Positions 1 to 12,000 of a stretch of DNA of 46,518 nt are shown here, piece after piece; position 1 is the first letter of the stretch, and every line of letters starts with the position of its first letter. The notes under the pieces are model-generated. The model had not been told where the DNA came from. It saw nothing but the letters and a program-made list of their open reading frames with translations, and ran no database searches. Location of the stretch: the NCBI GenBank assembly GCA_008000375.1, contig SMOI01000251.1:1-46518 (forward strand), in the 5' to 3' direction. The translations under genes and the position numbers were made by a program. Origin of the DNA: Poteriospumella lacustris. Lineage: Eukaryota > Sar > Chrysophyceae > Chromulinales > Dinobryaceae.

Positions 1-1
1 G

Positions 2-292
2 TGGGCTGTCTGGAAGGCTGACTGGAAGGGCGTGAGGTCGGCTGACGAGAAGGCTGCCTACTGGGCCGAGATGTTGGTTGGGATGTCGGCTGACGAGATG
101 GCCTGGACGATGGCTGGCCAGTCGGCCGCCGAGAAGGTTGCCCCGTGGGTTGTCTGGAAGGACGCCCGGTTGGTTGAGACGAAGGCTGTCTCGAAGGCTG
201 GCCAGTGGGATTCGGTTGACCGAAAACCAGTGGGAAGGTCAGCAACAATGCCCATGCCAACAAGAATCGTGCAATCCCGTTTACTCTCATAG
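2..292 (+). other. Open frame with degenerate repeats at window edge; possible 3' end of a gene
   Basis: Frame 2 is open from the first bases to a TAG at 290-292. The reading contains a loosely repeated Ser-Ala-Asp-Glu motif (near bases 38 and 89) and Trp-Lys pairs. At DNA level this is a degenerate repeat built on gctgacgag and tggaaggct. I recognise no domain. It could be the tail of a low-complexity protein that starts outside the window, or simply a decayed repeat without stops. Confidence 0.2.
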
Positions 293-1436
293 GATCTGTC
301 AGGTTCTCGGGATCTACTTCAGAAGAGTGCGACAGAAGCTGGCCCGCTGACTAGAATGGAGAATGGTGATTGATTTGTTCACGGTGAACGGGCCTTTTTT
401 CATGTCCTTTTTTTCATGTCCTTTTTTTCATGTCCTTTTTCATTTCAAAGTCAAGGCCGAAGTCGCGAAACGGTCTCATGCGCGGCCTGAGTCGTGGGCC
501 GGTCGGTGGTGGATGACGTGGACAGCAGCACTTCAACCAACTTCATCCACTTCTTGGTGGGTGCTGTCAAATATGAGCGCAAATCACATTTGGATTGCCA
601 TTTGTCTTGTAAAGTTATTGATGGAGAGCTTTCGGAATTTGGATTTGGCTCATTGACTTGAAGAGGATTGGTGAATTGTGAAGGATGTCATGCGAGGGTC
701 GTCATTGTTGTCTTCTCGACAATTTCGGAGCGACCCACCAACAAATCTTTTAAATGAATGGATTCCTACTGGATCCACTCAATTTTTTCTTTTCATAATG
801 CTACTGCTGTGAAAGGGATTTGGGTCGCATCAGCTACTGCTGATGAGCTTGTTCCATTATTCACAGTTCCTCTCTCTATAGTTGTGACAAATTCGTCTTC
901 TGGGGCTTTTCTGTCTGCCAATCAGTCGCTGCCAGTCTTATTTATTCGGCATTAGTCAATCGTAGTCATCAGCATATTTATGGTTTGCATATTTGTTGTT
1001 CCCAATCAACTTGGATCGGTTCGTTCGCTGATTCAAAGTTAGGGTCCAATGGCCTGTTGACATTTTTGGATGCTACCTACTTTGGTTGGAAATTTTTTTC
1101 ATCGTCTTCTCGGCCGCTTGTTGCTGACGGCCGAGTATATCTCATATGTCCTGTTTCTAAATCCGTTTCTTGGCTCCGATAGTCACTCAATTAGTCGCCC
1201 TTTCTTTACGCACCGTTGCTGTTGCCGATTTCTTTCCTCTTCTCAAGCTGTTTGGCTCATCAATCCTTTGCTCTGCGCTTCATGAAACTGCGCAACGCAA
1301 AATATGCTGTCGTCTGTAACAATCAAATAAACGGGAAGAATTCTCATTGTACATTACAGTGACTGGTGATGAACAGATCGGAGAGGAAGGAAACATGCAC
1401 TCTGTACATAACATATCGATGAGTCAAGAAGGAAAC
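293..1436. other. Intergenic, no gene seen
   Basis: This stretch is more AT-rich than the coding parts of the window. It has only short open frames (at most about 100 codons) without recognisable domains or splice structure. Its right end is the 3' flank of the minus-strand TLC gene. Apart from the small tandem repeat at 401-440 I see nothing to annotate. Confidence 0.6.
401..440 (+). repeat. 14-bp tandem repeat, three copies
   Basis: The unit catgtccttttttt occurs at 401-414 and 415-428, with a slightly shorter third copy at 429-440. It lies in T-rich intergenic DNA. No coding role is visible. Confidence 0.8.
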
Positions 1437-2282
1437 CTACTCTTTCTTTTCTAGTCCACTGGAAGCTCCTCCACCAAACTTTCGAAGCAGTGCCTGGACG
1501 ATCTTCCACATCCAATACCACTGCAGAATCAAAATTGGCGGCAAAAGGTATCGGAATGGTCCCATCGCCAAGCCCTCTTCGCTCAAAAATATCTTCGCAA
1601 AGACGATTGTTAAGTTGACAAATCGAGTGAAAAAGAACACAATCGCGAAAAGGACTTCACATATCGTGACAACTGGTGACGTTCGGTATCCAGCCAAGCG
1701 AAGCAGCCAAGCGATGTTGAACAGAAGGTTGGTTGTTTCACAAATCACCAAATGCGGATAATATCGTACAAGGGCACCTGGACCGTACAAACACGGTACA
1801 AACAAAAGAATAGCTAGCACATGATGAATCAGGTACTCGTGGTGGTTGTGAAATACTGATTCCGGGAGGGCGTAACACAAAGTATCGGCCACGACAAAAG
1901 CTCCCAGAATCGGGGTCAAAAACTCCAAAAAGTGCGAATAATCGACCATTCCATTCGAATAACTTGGAATTATAATGTCTTGAAAGAAGTAATACCACCC
2001 ATATGGAACAACTATGACGTGGTGGATCATACTCACAGCGTATGGAGGAAATTCGGCTTTCTTCCGAGAATCCAGCTGCTTGTACCAACTTGGTGCAAAC
2101 GTTTTCGCCATTCGTGGAGCCAGCAACATTAATCCCGTGAAGAAAACAGTCCATATCGCACAATCTTTGAAGAATCCAGGTACAGCATCGATACCTCTCG
2201 GAACTGGAAAAGTTGGGGGATCTCGTTGAAGAGCTCGAACATAGATGCGGAAAGCGTCCATGGCAATAATTAGCAACAACAA
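1437..2282 (-). CDS. TLC (TRAM-LAG1-CLN8) domain membrane protein, TLCD4-like
   Basis: This is a single-exon gene of 281 residues. It is a polytopic membrane protein with about six to seven hydrophobic segments. Around residues 145-160 there is a His-rich stretch (HNHHEYLIHHVLAI), followed by a conserved-looking segment with TTNLLFNIAWLL. Both fit the TLC fold shared by the LAG1, TRAM, CLN8 and TLCD families. Overall length and the lack of a ceramide-synthase-type homeobox suggest a TLCD/TMEM56-type protein acting in ER or other membranes rather than a ceramide synthase. The lipid substrate, if any, cannot be read from the sequence. The C-terminus is basic then acidic (LRKFGGGASSGLEKKE). Initiation may be at 2282 or at the second Met at 2261. 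Confidence 0.8.
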   Translation of the reverse strand: MLLLIIAMDAFRIYVRALQRDPPTFPVPRGIDAVPGFFKDCAIWTVFFTGLMLLAPRMAKTFAPSWYKQLDSRKKAEFPPYAVSMIHHVIVVPYGWYYFFQDIIIPSYSNGMVDYSHFLEFLTPILGAFVVADTLCYALPESVFHNHHEYLIHHVLAILLFVPCLYGPGALVRYYPHLVICETTNLLFNIAWLLRLAGYRTSPVVTICEVLFAIVFFFTRFVNLTIVFAKIFLSEEGLAMGPFRYLLPPILILQWYWMWKIVQALLRKFGGGASSGLEKKE

Positions 2283-2457
2283 TTCGAAGCAATCCTCTGA
2301 CTCTCCTATTCACAAGTGGTATCCTGCAAACATTCGCGTCCAACCGTAACAACGACGGAGAGAGGAGGAATGATGGAGCTTCAACTCGACCTGCCCATCA
2401 TCGCAACCGCAAATGCTGTACCTTTCTATTCATCCGTACCAGCGAATCCTCATCAGC

Positions 2458-2528
2458 GTATCGGTGGTTTAGTGGTAAAATCTCTGCTTGCCATGCAGGG
2501 GCCCCGGGTTCGATTCCCGGCCGATGCA
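2458..2528 (+). tRNA. tRNA-Gly (anticodon GCC)
   Basis: A 71-nt cloverleaf can be folded by eye. The acceptor stem pairs 2458-2464 with 2521-2527 (one G-U pair) and A2528 is the discriminator. The anticodon stem is CTGC/GCAG around the loop TTGCCAT, giving GCC. The D arm carries TGGTTTAGTGGT (A box), and the T arm carries the B box GGTTCGATTCC. There is no intron and no encoded CCA. Runs of T follow directly downstream. Confidence 0.95.
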
Positions 2529-2532
2529 ATTC

Positions 2533-2547
2533 TTTTTCCTTTTTTTT
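2533..2547 (+). terminator. RNA polymerase III terminator of tRNA-Gly
   Basis: A T5 run (2533-2537) and then a T8 run (2540-2547) begin 5 nt after the tRNA end. This is the usual Pol III stop signal with a backup. Confidence 0.8.
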
Positions 2548-2656
2548 GGCCTTGACCGTTCTGATCCTCTTTTTATCTGAGATATATTTAGACTGATACA
2601 GTTAGTTGAGTTAAGAAACGTGTTACAAGATGGGTTGAGGCGAACAACCGATGTCA

Positions 2657-5391
2657 TCACTTCGCAGCAGTCGCAGGCTGAGGGGGCATGGGGGCTGTGG
2701 TGATCAGGGTGGGGCGCGCGTTTCGGCTTTGCGGGCCCGCGTGCTGACTGATGTATTCCTTTTCGTGCTGCAAAGTCTCGTGACGATAGATCAATCGAAT
2801 GAGCGGGACGTTGGTTTCGCGAATGTCGCTGTAGTCCTTGCCGAGGAAGTGCAGCTTGAACTTCCTCTCCCACCCGGACTGCAGCACCGAGTTGCGTGCG
2901 ATCTCACACTGGTCGGTGGACGACAATCGCCACACTTGCGCTGCAACGGAGTATTCTTCGAGCAGCGCGTCCTTGGTGAAGTGCAGCATCAGCGGGTCGT
3001 CGGTGGACAGCGAGACGTTGAGGCCCTGGCAGAAGTACTTCGGGAAGGGGTTCTTGTTGTAGTCGAGGAAGAGCTTGTTGTTCGACAGCGGCGACATCGC
3101 GATGCCGATCTGCGACAGGTAGTACAGGTAGTGCAGCGCGGAGTTCTTGCGCAGCACGATGCCGTGGTTGATCTCGTGCGCGCAGATGTAGGTGGACACG
3201 AGGTGGTCGATGTCGCCCGCCTCGCCGCAGTGCGGGCGGAACGCGAACGTCGACAGGCCACGCGAGGCGCGCAGCTTGTTCAAGGCGCAGATGTTGGCGT
3301 ACATGTAGTACATCCAGTAGCTGTACGGAGGGTTGTTGCCGGACGTCCAGTTCTCCGGCGTGGGCGAGTTCAAGGACATGTACTCCAGCTCGGGGCGGCT
3401 CTCGTCGTCGACCGAGTCGAAGGCCACCACCGTCTGCAGGAAGTAATGCATGGGCGGGTTGGACGCGGGGTCGATCGAGACGGCGAACAGCGGCGCGAAG
3501 ATGTTGGACAACATCTGGCCGAAGTTCTGCACCTCGCCCGAGCGCTTGTAGGCGTCGTACAGACGCGGCGTCTGGATCACCCAGCGCACGTTTTGGTGCG
3601 CGAGGCGGTTGACGTAGATCCAACGCGACAGCGACGACCACTCGGACGCCTTGCGGCCGTAGATGGAGATGCGCCATTCGACGAGCTGGTACTTGCTGGC
3701 CTCGAGGTCCTGCATCACCTCGCGCGTGATCTCGGCGAGGAAGCTGCCCGAGAGGATGTTCTCCGTCTTCAGGAAGATCTCGCGCAGCCGACTCTGGCCC
3801 GCGGGGTTGTACTTCAGGTTGAAGCGGTCGAAGCGACGGAAGGTGTTGTTGGCGTGCATGTCGAGGGTGTCGATCGACAGGTCGTACGCGGTCAGGTTCA
3901 GCGACTTGAACACCTCGCCCAGCGTCAGGAAGCGGCCGTCGCGGAAGATGACCGCCTCGTTCGGGTGCTGCTTCAGCTTGTACTTGATGAAGCGCAGCAT
4001 GTGCTTCTGGTTCATGCAGGCCGAGTGGTGCACGTGGGTGTCCACCTTGCGCACGTTGTAGAAGTCGCGGTGCGGCACCGACTTCTGCGCCTCCAACTCG
4101 CGGCGCTCGTTCAGCAGCACGTGCAGGTTGAAGCGCGCCGCGAGCAGCTCCAGGCGCTTGTACGAGAACGAGGTGCAGGGGCCGGAGTAGATCGTCTTGC
4201 GCAGCTGCAAACGGACAACAGAGAAGGCAAATGAGCGAGAGACACGGACACGTGGCAGGGGCGAGGGGCGAGGGGGCGTACCGCTTCGAAGTCGGCGACG
4301 TACTCGGCGAACGAAAACACCGGAAACAGCGACTGCGACCAGTCCACCTCGAGGCACTCGTCGTCCGTGCAGAAGATGGACGGAATCCGCTGCGACAGCC
4401 CGCGCTTGAACGACGGACGCCGCGCAGGGGTGCGCGGACTGGGCGTGCGGGGCTCGTCGTCGGAGTCGGAGACCTCGAGGTTGGTCGACGACGTCGACTT
4501 GTTCTGCATCAGGCCCGCCGTCTTCTCCTCGCTGATCGCGTGCATCGGCAGGTCCAAGTCGTCGAGGTCGTCGCGCACGGTGACGTAGTTCACGTGCATG
4601 ACGCCGTTGACCATCTTGAACTTCATGTCGGGGATGGTCTCGGGCAGCGGCGTGCCGAAGACTTTGTAGGGCGGCACCGAGCGGCGGCGGAACTCGGCCG
4701 GGTGCAGGCCGCCAGCGGTGGCGGGGTCCTTCACCGTCTTGCGGTGGGGAGACATGGTGACCTCCTCGAAGCCGTCGGAAATGTCCTGCGGGGGAAACGG
4801 GTGCGCCGAGATCCAGCGCTCGCGGATCTCCATCGCCTTCTTCAGCACGCGACACGCCTCCTTCGTGTCCTCCTCGGAGGCTTCACTGGCCTCCGTGATG
4901 ATGACTCGCTGGAACTCAGTGGACTGCCAGTAGGGCTCGGGGATGGCTTCGAAGAGCTCCTCGCGCACGTCTTTGCTCTCTTCCTCCTTCAGCGCCTCGT
5001 CATCGTCTTCTTCGTCCTCTGCGTAGTCTGGCTCCTCAGGTGGCTGCAGCGGCAGGGCTGCTTCAGACTCCTCGCGCTGCAAGATGACTGGAAATTGGAA
5101 GTCGTCGGCGTCGTCGCTGCCGTCCATGCCGATCCCGCCGAAATTGTTGTCGGTGGAGCCGCCGCCGTGGTGCGAAGGGTACTGCATCAAGATATCCTTG
5201 ATATCCAGGCTGTCACTGCGCTCCTCCTTGGACGCCAACGAGTCGGACGAGTGGACACTGGTGCCCACATTGCTGCGCGAACGGTCTCGCTGAGCAAATC
5301 GAATGCGTTCTAGCGCGCGCCCACGCGCCATGGCCTCGTTGTTTGCATGCTCTTCGTACGCATGCGATTGTTCGTCGTTGCTTTGGTGCAT
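2657..5391 (-). CDS. AMP deaminase
   Basis: The enzyme deaminates AMP to IMP and ammonia in purine-nucleotide interconversion, in the cytosol. Two exons: 5391-4282 and 4204-2657, with a 77-nt phase-0 intron (donor GTACGC, acceptor TTTGCAG), giving 885 aa. Residues 1-370 are an acidic, serine-rich regulatory N-terminus. The catalytic barrel begins at the splice junction ([10 protein letters not shown]). Metal-site and catalytic residues of the adenosine/AMP deaminase superfamily are present: H427 and H429 in [13 protein letters not shown]695 and E698 in HCGEAGD, and D772-D773 in SLSTDDPL. The HEINHGI segment is also present. Length matches eukaryotic AMPDs. The long plus-strand open frame opposite exon 2 is a shadow. 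The gene shares a 438-bp divergent promoter region with the gene starting at 5830. Confidence 0.97.
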
Positions 5392-5829
5392 CGTGGAAAT
5401 CTACAGGTATACTTGCAGAATTATGACCTCGGTGCAAGCTCCTAATTGATTATGACGGCGAGATACGACTCGTGGGAAGGAGGCCCCTGAAGTGTTGGTC
5501 GCTCTGCTGGCGGCCGGCGCCAGCAGCAGAGAGCACCGGTTTTCCCGGGCCACCACCCGCAATAACCCGGATACCCGGCTTTCTCCACCCGAGATGCCCA
5601 AGTTCTCCGCCTCGCCGCCGTCGCCGCCTCGTCCGACGATCTTCGCCTCGTTTTTGGGCCCATCGCCTCGCCAACGGTTGGGCGCCTACCGATCGGCGTG
5701 TCAGAAAGACTTTTGGTATCCGGCACAGTCGAGATCCTAGTCGAGATCGAGCGGTTGCTGCAGCCTTCAGCGACTTGCGCCGTGACACAGTTTTGAGTTT
5801 TGAGCTCAGACAGCGCTTGAGTCGATACC
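5392..5829. promoter_or_regulatory. Bidirectional promoter region between AMP deaminase and the PH-protein gene
   Basis: 438 bp separate two divergent start codons. The segment is GC-rich with GGGCC/CCCGG clusters around 5545-5580 and has no TATA box that I can place convincingly. It must hold the core promoters of both genes unless further non-coding exons exist. Confidence 0.5.
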
Positions 5830-8082
5830 ATGGGTTGCACGCAGTCGAAAGCCAACACGGTCGTGGAGTCCACCAAACCCGCATCAGTACCCGCGGCGGC
5901 CACCTCGAACAAGGCGGAGAACGCGCGGCCGGAAGTGCAGTCGCAGTCGTCGCGCAAAGAAGGTTGGTTCCAGAGCTCGGCCGGCCTGCACCCCGAGGCG
6001 GTCTATGTGTTCAAGACGACGTTTTTCCAGCCGGATGGCAGTCAGGAGAAGGTGTTTGTGAACGTGTTCCACCACAAGAAGGTGCCGTCGGAGCACTGTC
6101 TGGTGCAGAACAAGGCCGTGGCGGTGGACAAGCGCGGCGAGAACTGCTTCGCGTACGGCATCGTGATCGCCGACGACCTGCGCGACAAGTGTTTGGAGGA
6201 GAAGTACCGTGAATGGGTAAGTAGACGGACTACTGGGGCCGCTGAGCGGGTTCTGCGAGGGCGGGGCTGACGCCGCGGGTGTGTGTGTGTGTGTGTGTGC
6301 AGGTGAGCGAGCGGGTGGTGGAGCTGCTGAACCAGCTGTACAAGGACGCGCGGCTGGACGGCAAGGGCGTGAAGCTGCCGATCATCAAGAAGGGCTTCGT
6401 GGGCGACTCGATTCCGTTCTTCTCGCTGGAGAGCGACCTGGTCTCGTGGCAGGCGCTGAGCTTCATCAAGCCGCCGGCGCCGAAGCCGGCGGTGTCGGCG
6501 AATACGGTGGCGGCCGCGGGCCAAGGCGGCGCGACGGCAGCGGCCGCGGGCAGTGGCAGCGGTGCCAGCAGCGGCGCGTCAGCAGCAGCGTCGGCGAAGG
6601 CGACGACCGCGACCACGGCGACGGCCACGACGACGGAGCCGCGCAGCCAGTCGCCGGTGCAGAAGGACGCGGCGCCGGCGGTGGCGTTGAGCGCTGCCGC
6701 GCAAGTGACGGCTTCTTCAGCGACGGCGACGTCGTCGACGGGGTCAGCAGCGTCGGTGTCGACGAAGGGCGACGCAGCGGTCGCGACGGCGACGGGCCCC
6801 GTCGCCGAGGACAAACCGATCGCCGCGCAGATCGCCGAGATCGTGGCGCCGCGCCGTCTGACCGGCTGGATGAAGAAGCAGGGCCACGTGGCGAAGAACT
6901 GGAAGACGCGGTTCTTCGTGCTGGACCACGGCTTCCTGACGTACTACGTGGACCAGCAGGAGAAGCCGCCGTTCGGCGTGGACAAGAAGGGCCAGGTGTG
7001 TCTCGCGGGGTACCGCGAGAAGTCGGTCATGCGCCGTCCGGACAGCGTCGCCTTCTTGTCGCCGGGCTACGACCGCAGCGCGCGGCGCAGCGTGACGGCG
7101 GCGTCGTCGGCGCTGGTGGCGACGGCGGAGACGGGCGCGGCGCCGCGGCCGCACGACGAGGACGACGACGACAACGAGTACGACGAGAACGACGAGAACG
7201 CCTGTCTCGTGCAGCTCGAGTTCTACCCGCAGATCATCGACGCCAACGCGCTGGACGAGCTGAAGCGCCGCAACGGCGACGCGACCTTCAAGCACGACGT
7301 GCACAAGGAGTTCCTCCTCGTGTGTCGCACGCAGCAGGAGCGCGACGGCTGGCTGGCGGCGCTGGAGGCGCACACCTCCTTCATCGAGAACGTGGCGCTC
7401 AAGTACATCCAGGAGCGCGACGCGGCGCAGGCGGCGAAGGGCGACGCGTCGCCGACGGCGGCGGCCGCGAGCGAGTCGTCGGGGCGGCGCTTCTCGTTCT
7501 CCTCGTCGACGTCGCAGCGCCGGTCGATCAGCGCGCAGGGCCAGCGCAACGTGTCGCGCGCGTCGCGACACGCGTCGATGGCGCTGTCGGCGCAGAAGTG
7601 GTCGGTGTTCCTGAACAAGAACGAGAAGGTGGTGCTGATGGGCATCGTGGAGAAGCCCAACCCCGTGGGCTACCGCTACCTGCGCGAGCTGCTGCTGGTG
7701 CAGCGCCAGGACGCCGACGACGACGGCGGCGCCAAGGCCGACGGCGCCGTGGTGTGTCGCAAGCGCCTGATCTACATCGACTCGAACTCGTACGAGAAGA
7801 AGGGCGAGGTGCTGTGGCTGGACGCGGCGGGCAAGTTCCCCTCCGTCAAAGTGGTACGTCCTCGCTGCCGCGTCGCCGCCGTGTCTGTGTCTGACAACCT
7901 GTCTCTCTGTCTCTGTCTCTGTCTCTGTCTCTGTCGTCTGTCTCTGTCTCTGTCTGTGTGTGCAGGTGGGCGACCGCATCGAGGTGGTGGACATCAACAG
8001 CAAGCCGTACGTCTTCTACCCGAAGGACGACCTGACGCCCGAGGTCTGGGCGGCCGAGATCAACGCCGTGCCGCCGTGCTAG
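5830..8082 (+). CDS. Putatively N-acylated protein with two PH-like domains
   Basis: Three exons, 5830-6216, 6303-7853 and 7966-8082, all phase 0, give 684 aa. The N-terminus MGCTQSK has Gly2 and Cys3, the pattern for N-myristoylation plus palmitoylation, so membrane anchoring is likely. Residues about 55-190 form a compact domain (KVFVNVFHH, later VKLPIIKKGF) that loosely resembles PIH1 N-domains; I hold this weakly. A 120-residue Ala/Thr/Ser linker follows. A canonical PH domain starts near residue 315 (LTGWMKKQGHVAKNWKTRFF) and ends with an ERDGWLAALEAH helix. A second PH-like module near residues 565-684 resembles the PDK1-type PH domain (VVLMGIVEKPNP, a strand with RKRLIYIDS, final helix EVWAAEINAV). 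Probable phosphoinositide-dependent adaptor. Both introns carry simple repeats next to their acceptors. Confidence 0.85.
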
Positions 8083-9094
8083 TGCGGCGGGTGCCTTTCT
8101 TTCCCTTTCCTCGTAGATTATAGTTCGCCGTTGTCGCGCGGCCGCTCGGCCCGCGGGGTCGTCGCGGCGGCCGTCGCCTCTGTTTCGCTTCGTAGGGCGG
8201 CCGTCGCGGCGGCGCGGTCCCCGTGTCGTGTCGATTGCCCTGTAACATCGTATTCAGTTACTTCTCTCTCGCTCTGTTTGGTCCGCGTTGTCTCTCGCGT
8301 CGATTGCTCAGGTGAGCGCCGCTGCTGCGATCCGTCGCGAGGCGAAGGCGGCGGCGGGGCGGCGGGGCGAGCGATGCACACGCCGCGTCGGGGCCGCGTC
8401 GGGTGACCTCGGCATCTCGGGTGAATAAATCCGGGTATCCGTAATTAGGCTCGGATTAAAGCGGGATTCAACGAAATTCGATTAAAAGTTGATTTTAGAT
8501 CGAAAGAAAACTTTGGAAAAGTTGTCCGTCAGATAAAGCAGATGCATTTTTATGATGTCGCTTGGTGCAGGACTGGTTGCAGGCAAACGACATCGCAATA
8601 TTCTCCATTGCTCTGTTCCCCGACAGCGGGGGGCGTCAAAGTTGTAACCGCCGCCGTCGTCAGTCCAACGCGACGACTCGTCGCCTTTGCGGCCCCTCGC
8701 GACGGAAATGGGGCTATGAGTGTGTCCTCCCTTGCTATGCTGCGAATCATTTGTGCTATGACTTCGTCCGAGCATAGGTGCTTCAGGGCCGAGCACTGCC
8801 GCCACTGCTGAGCTCCACCGCTCCAACGCTCGACCGACTGTGCGTCATCGCCTCTCCTCGTCTCTCTCATTTTCATCAAATCTTCACTTTCAGACCGATT
8901 TGCGCAGTCGATGATGTGTAGTCGAATCTGTGAAGCACCGAGAGATAGGGAGCCTCCGTCGCCGTGTGCAAACCTCTCAAGTCCGATGCTCGTGCGGAAG
9001 GGGCCAGTTCGCCTCCTCGTGGCGACGGCAGCTTCGAAGCAGCCTGCCTGCCTGCCTAAGTGAGAGCGGTCATATCGTTGGCAGATTAGCGCGC
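8083..9094. other. Intergenic between convergent genes; poly(A)-signal candidate
   Basis: This is the shared 3' flank of the plus-strand PH protein and the minus-strand NAP1 gene. An AATAAA at 8423-8428 sits 341 nt after the PH-protein stop and is a candidate polyadenylation signal for it. The remainder has only short unsupported open frames. Confidence 0.5.
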
Positions 9095-12000
9095 TTACAA
9101 GTCGTCAGCGGCGAAGGCTTCGGTCGCTCGGCGGTCGTCGAAGTCGCCGTCGTCGCCGCCAGACTCCTGGCGCTGCGACGAGGGCTGCTGGGCCAAGTCC
9201 TGCGCGTCCAACGCGGCCACAGGCAGCGCGTTGAAGGCGTGAATGACGTCCTTGCCGGTGGCCTTGCCCAGCGACAGGTCGAGCGCCATGTGGTGGACGA
9301 GGTCGTAGGGCGCGAACGACTGCAGCTGCTGCATCGTCAGCCACGGCGCGGCCGCCTCCACCGTGTGGCGCAGCAGCATCCACAGCGCCGCGTACGGCAC
9401 GTCCGCGAAGGTCATGGGGCTCTCGCGCTCCCGCCGCGTGAGCAGCACCTGGCAGCCGAAGCGCAGGTATGCGCGGAAGGCCTGGCCGCGCAGCCACTGC
9501 TTGTGCGTGCGCAGCTCGACCGGGTCCACGCCGCGCGGGGCCGCGGCCGCGCGCAGCACCGTCTCGTTGGCCTGCGCCAGCATGTCTTCCTCGCTCACGC
9601 CAGCGCCAGCCGCTGCGCCGCCGCTCGCGAGCGTCGCCAGCGACGCGTGCGGCACCGGCGCGGCGGAGAGGCCCGGCACCTGCACCGGCTGCTTCAGGTG
9701 CTCCGCCAGGTTCAGCGCGAAGTTCGTCAGCGCCACGAGCGCGCGCGGCAGCAGGTGCTCGTTGCGCTCGAAGACGCGGTGCTCGGGGTGGTACTTGAGG
9801 CCGCCGGCCGCGGGGCTGGCGCCGAAGACGCGGTGCGCCATCAGCGCCGCCGCGAAGACCGGCAGCAGCTGCAGCGTCTGCGCGTCGCCCGCCGTGAAGC
9901 CGCTCGTGATCAGCGCCTCGAAGAGCGCGAAGTCGTAGCCCATCGCCTGGTGCGGCGACAGGACCGTCAGTCGGTCGGGCTCGGCGCAGCTGGCCGCCGC
10001 CGCGGCGGGCGCCGTCGCGGTCGGCGCGGCGACGAGGCCGAGGCTGTGCGTCAGCGCGTACAGCGCGATGCGCGACGTCGTCGCCGCCAGCGGGTGGCAG
10101 TGCGCGTCCAGCGACGCGTGCAGCGTCGCCAGATAGGCGTGCAGGTCCGGCGCGGCGGCCTGCGACACGCGCGCGGCGGCCGCCAGCAGCATCTGCAGCG
10201 CGACACACACGCGACACACACGCGACACACACGGGACACAGCAGCGACGGTGAGCGCACAGAAGACAACGGCGGGGGGCGGGGCGGGGGCGGGCGTCTTA
10301 CCTGTCGCACGGTGAGGGCGATGCCGATGGTGCGCAGGGCGGCGACGAAGGCGTCGAGGCCGTCCATCGCCTGCGCCGCCGTCACCGAGAAGCAGTAGTC
10401 CTTCGCCAGCACCTCCACGTGCGCGCGGTTGCGCTCGATCAGCTGCAGCACGTTCTTCAGCTGCGCGTGGACGATGGTGAGCAGCCGCGCCTCGAGCAGC
10501 CGCACGCCGTAGACGCCGACGAAGGACACGAGCGCCGTGAGCTCGTCGGGCTGCAGCAGCGCCTCGACGAGGACGTCGCCCGGCGGGAAGTACGCCGCCG
10601 TGTCGATGGCGGGCGCAGCGGCGGCGGCGGGGGCAGCGGCGGCGGCGGTGGCCAGCTGCTGCTGGTAGCGCGCGAGCTGCTGCAGGTGTCGCCAGCGCGA
10701 GAAGTGGACGAAGTTCTGCTGCGCCGGCACGTAGACCCACGGCGCGGCGGGCGCGGCCAGCGCCTGCGTCACGAGGATGTCGAACCAGTCGCACAGCGCC
10801 TCCGACAGACAGTCCTCCGGCAGGCGCAGCTCCAGCGGCACCGGGATGCCCATCGCCACGTACAGCTCCGACTGCGGCGCGAACGCCGCCGCGTCGCCCG
10901 ACGGCGGCAGTCGCCCCGCCGCGCCGCCACCGACGACGCTGTTGTCGCCCAGCTCGGACACGGCGGCGTCCTGCGCGTCGGCCCACAGCGCCGCCTCGAC
11001 GTCGTCGCGCAGGTCGAAGCCGAAGACCTCGCGGCGCCGCAGCTCGCGCAGCACGTCGCCGACGTAGCAGCCGCGACGCGCCAGGTCGCCCGCCTCGTCG
11101 CCGAGGCCCTCGAGGCACTGCTGCAGCAGGCGGCTGCCCACGTTGTAGCGCCACACGAGGACGCTGAAGCGCGCCTGGTGGTGCAGCGTCGCGGTGGGCT
11201 CGCCCAGCCGCGCGGCCTCCGCCAGCGCCGCGCCCAGCGTCACGACGTCGACGACCTGGCGCCGCAGCGCGCCGCTCTTCTCGACGAAGACGCCGTGCAG
11301 CCGCCGCGTGACCAGCGCGCGCAGCCGCAGCTCCTTGTCGAAGACGCGCACGACCGGCTTCTGGCGCACGGCGTGCAGCAGCTGCGCGAGCTTCTTCTGC
11401 GTCGCGACGAGCGTCGTGAGCGCCTCCTCCGCCCACAGCTCCGACTCGAAGCCCGGCAGCAGCCCCAGCGACGCCGCCGCCGGCTGCGGCGCCTCTGCCG
11501 GCGGCAGCCCCGCGAAGACGCCGCCGCCGCCGCCGCCCGCGTGGAAGAGGCGCTGCTGCTGCGCCATCGCGTCGAGGCGGCGCACGAGCTCGTTCGGGTG
11601 CGTCTGCAGGTCCAGCGCCGCGTACTGCGCCCACAGCTGCTTGAACAGCCGCAGCACCGCGTCCACCAGCGCCGCGGCCATCTCCTGCGCGGCGGCCGCG
11701 GCCTGGCGACCCAGCGGCGCGACCTCCTCGACGACCGCCGGGTGCACGTTGAGCAGCACCGACTCCAGCGGGTGGAAGTGCGCCAGCGCCGACGCCGCCG
11801 CCGTCGCCGTCGACGCGACGCGCGGCCGCGCTCCGCCGTCGGGCGCCTCGGCGGGCGACAGGCTGCGCAGGAAGCTCGTGCGCAGGACGTCGCGGAACCA
11901 GCCGACGCGGAAGGGGTCGGCGAGGTACACGACGGCGGCCAGCGACGCGCCGCCGAACGCGAAGTGGTCGAGCGCCGCCAGCAGCGCGTCGGCCGCCTCG

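Noticed and set aside
293-1436. Short plus-strand open frames of 60-100 codons
   Set aside because: AT-rich, no domain, no splice partners, and compatible with chance.
2651-4234. 527-codon plus-strand open frame opposite AMP deaminase exon 2
   Set aside because: It is the antisense shadow of strongly conserved enzyme sequence; GC-rich codon bias removes stops from the other strand. No domain is visible.
8482-8826. 114-codon minus-strand open frame in the convergent gap
   Set aside because: No domain, no matching neighbour exon, and overlapped by equal-size frames on both strands.
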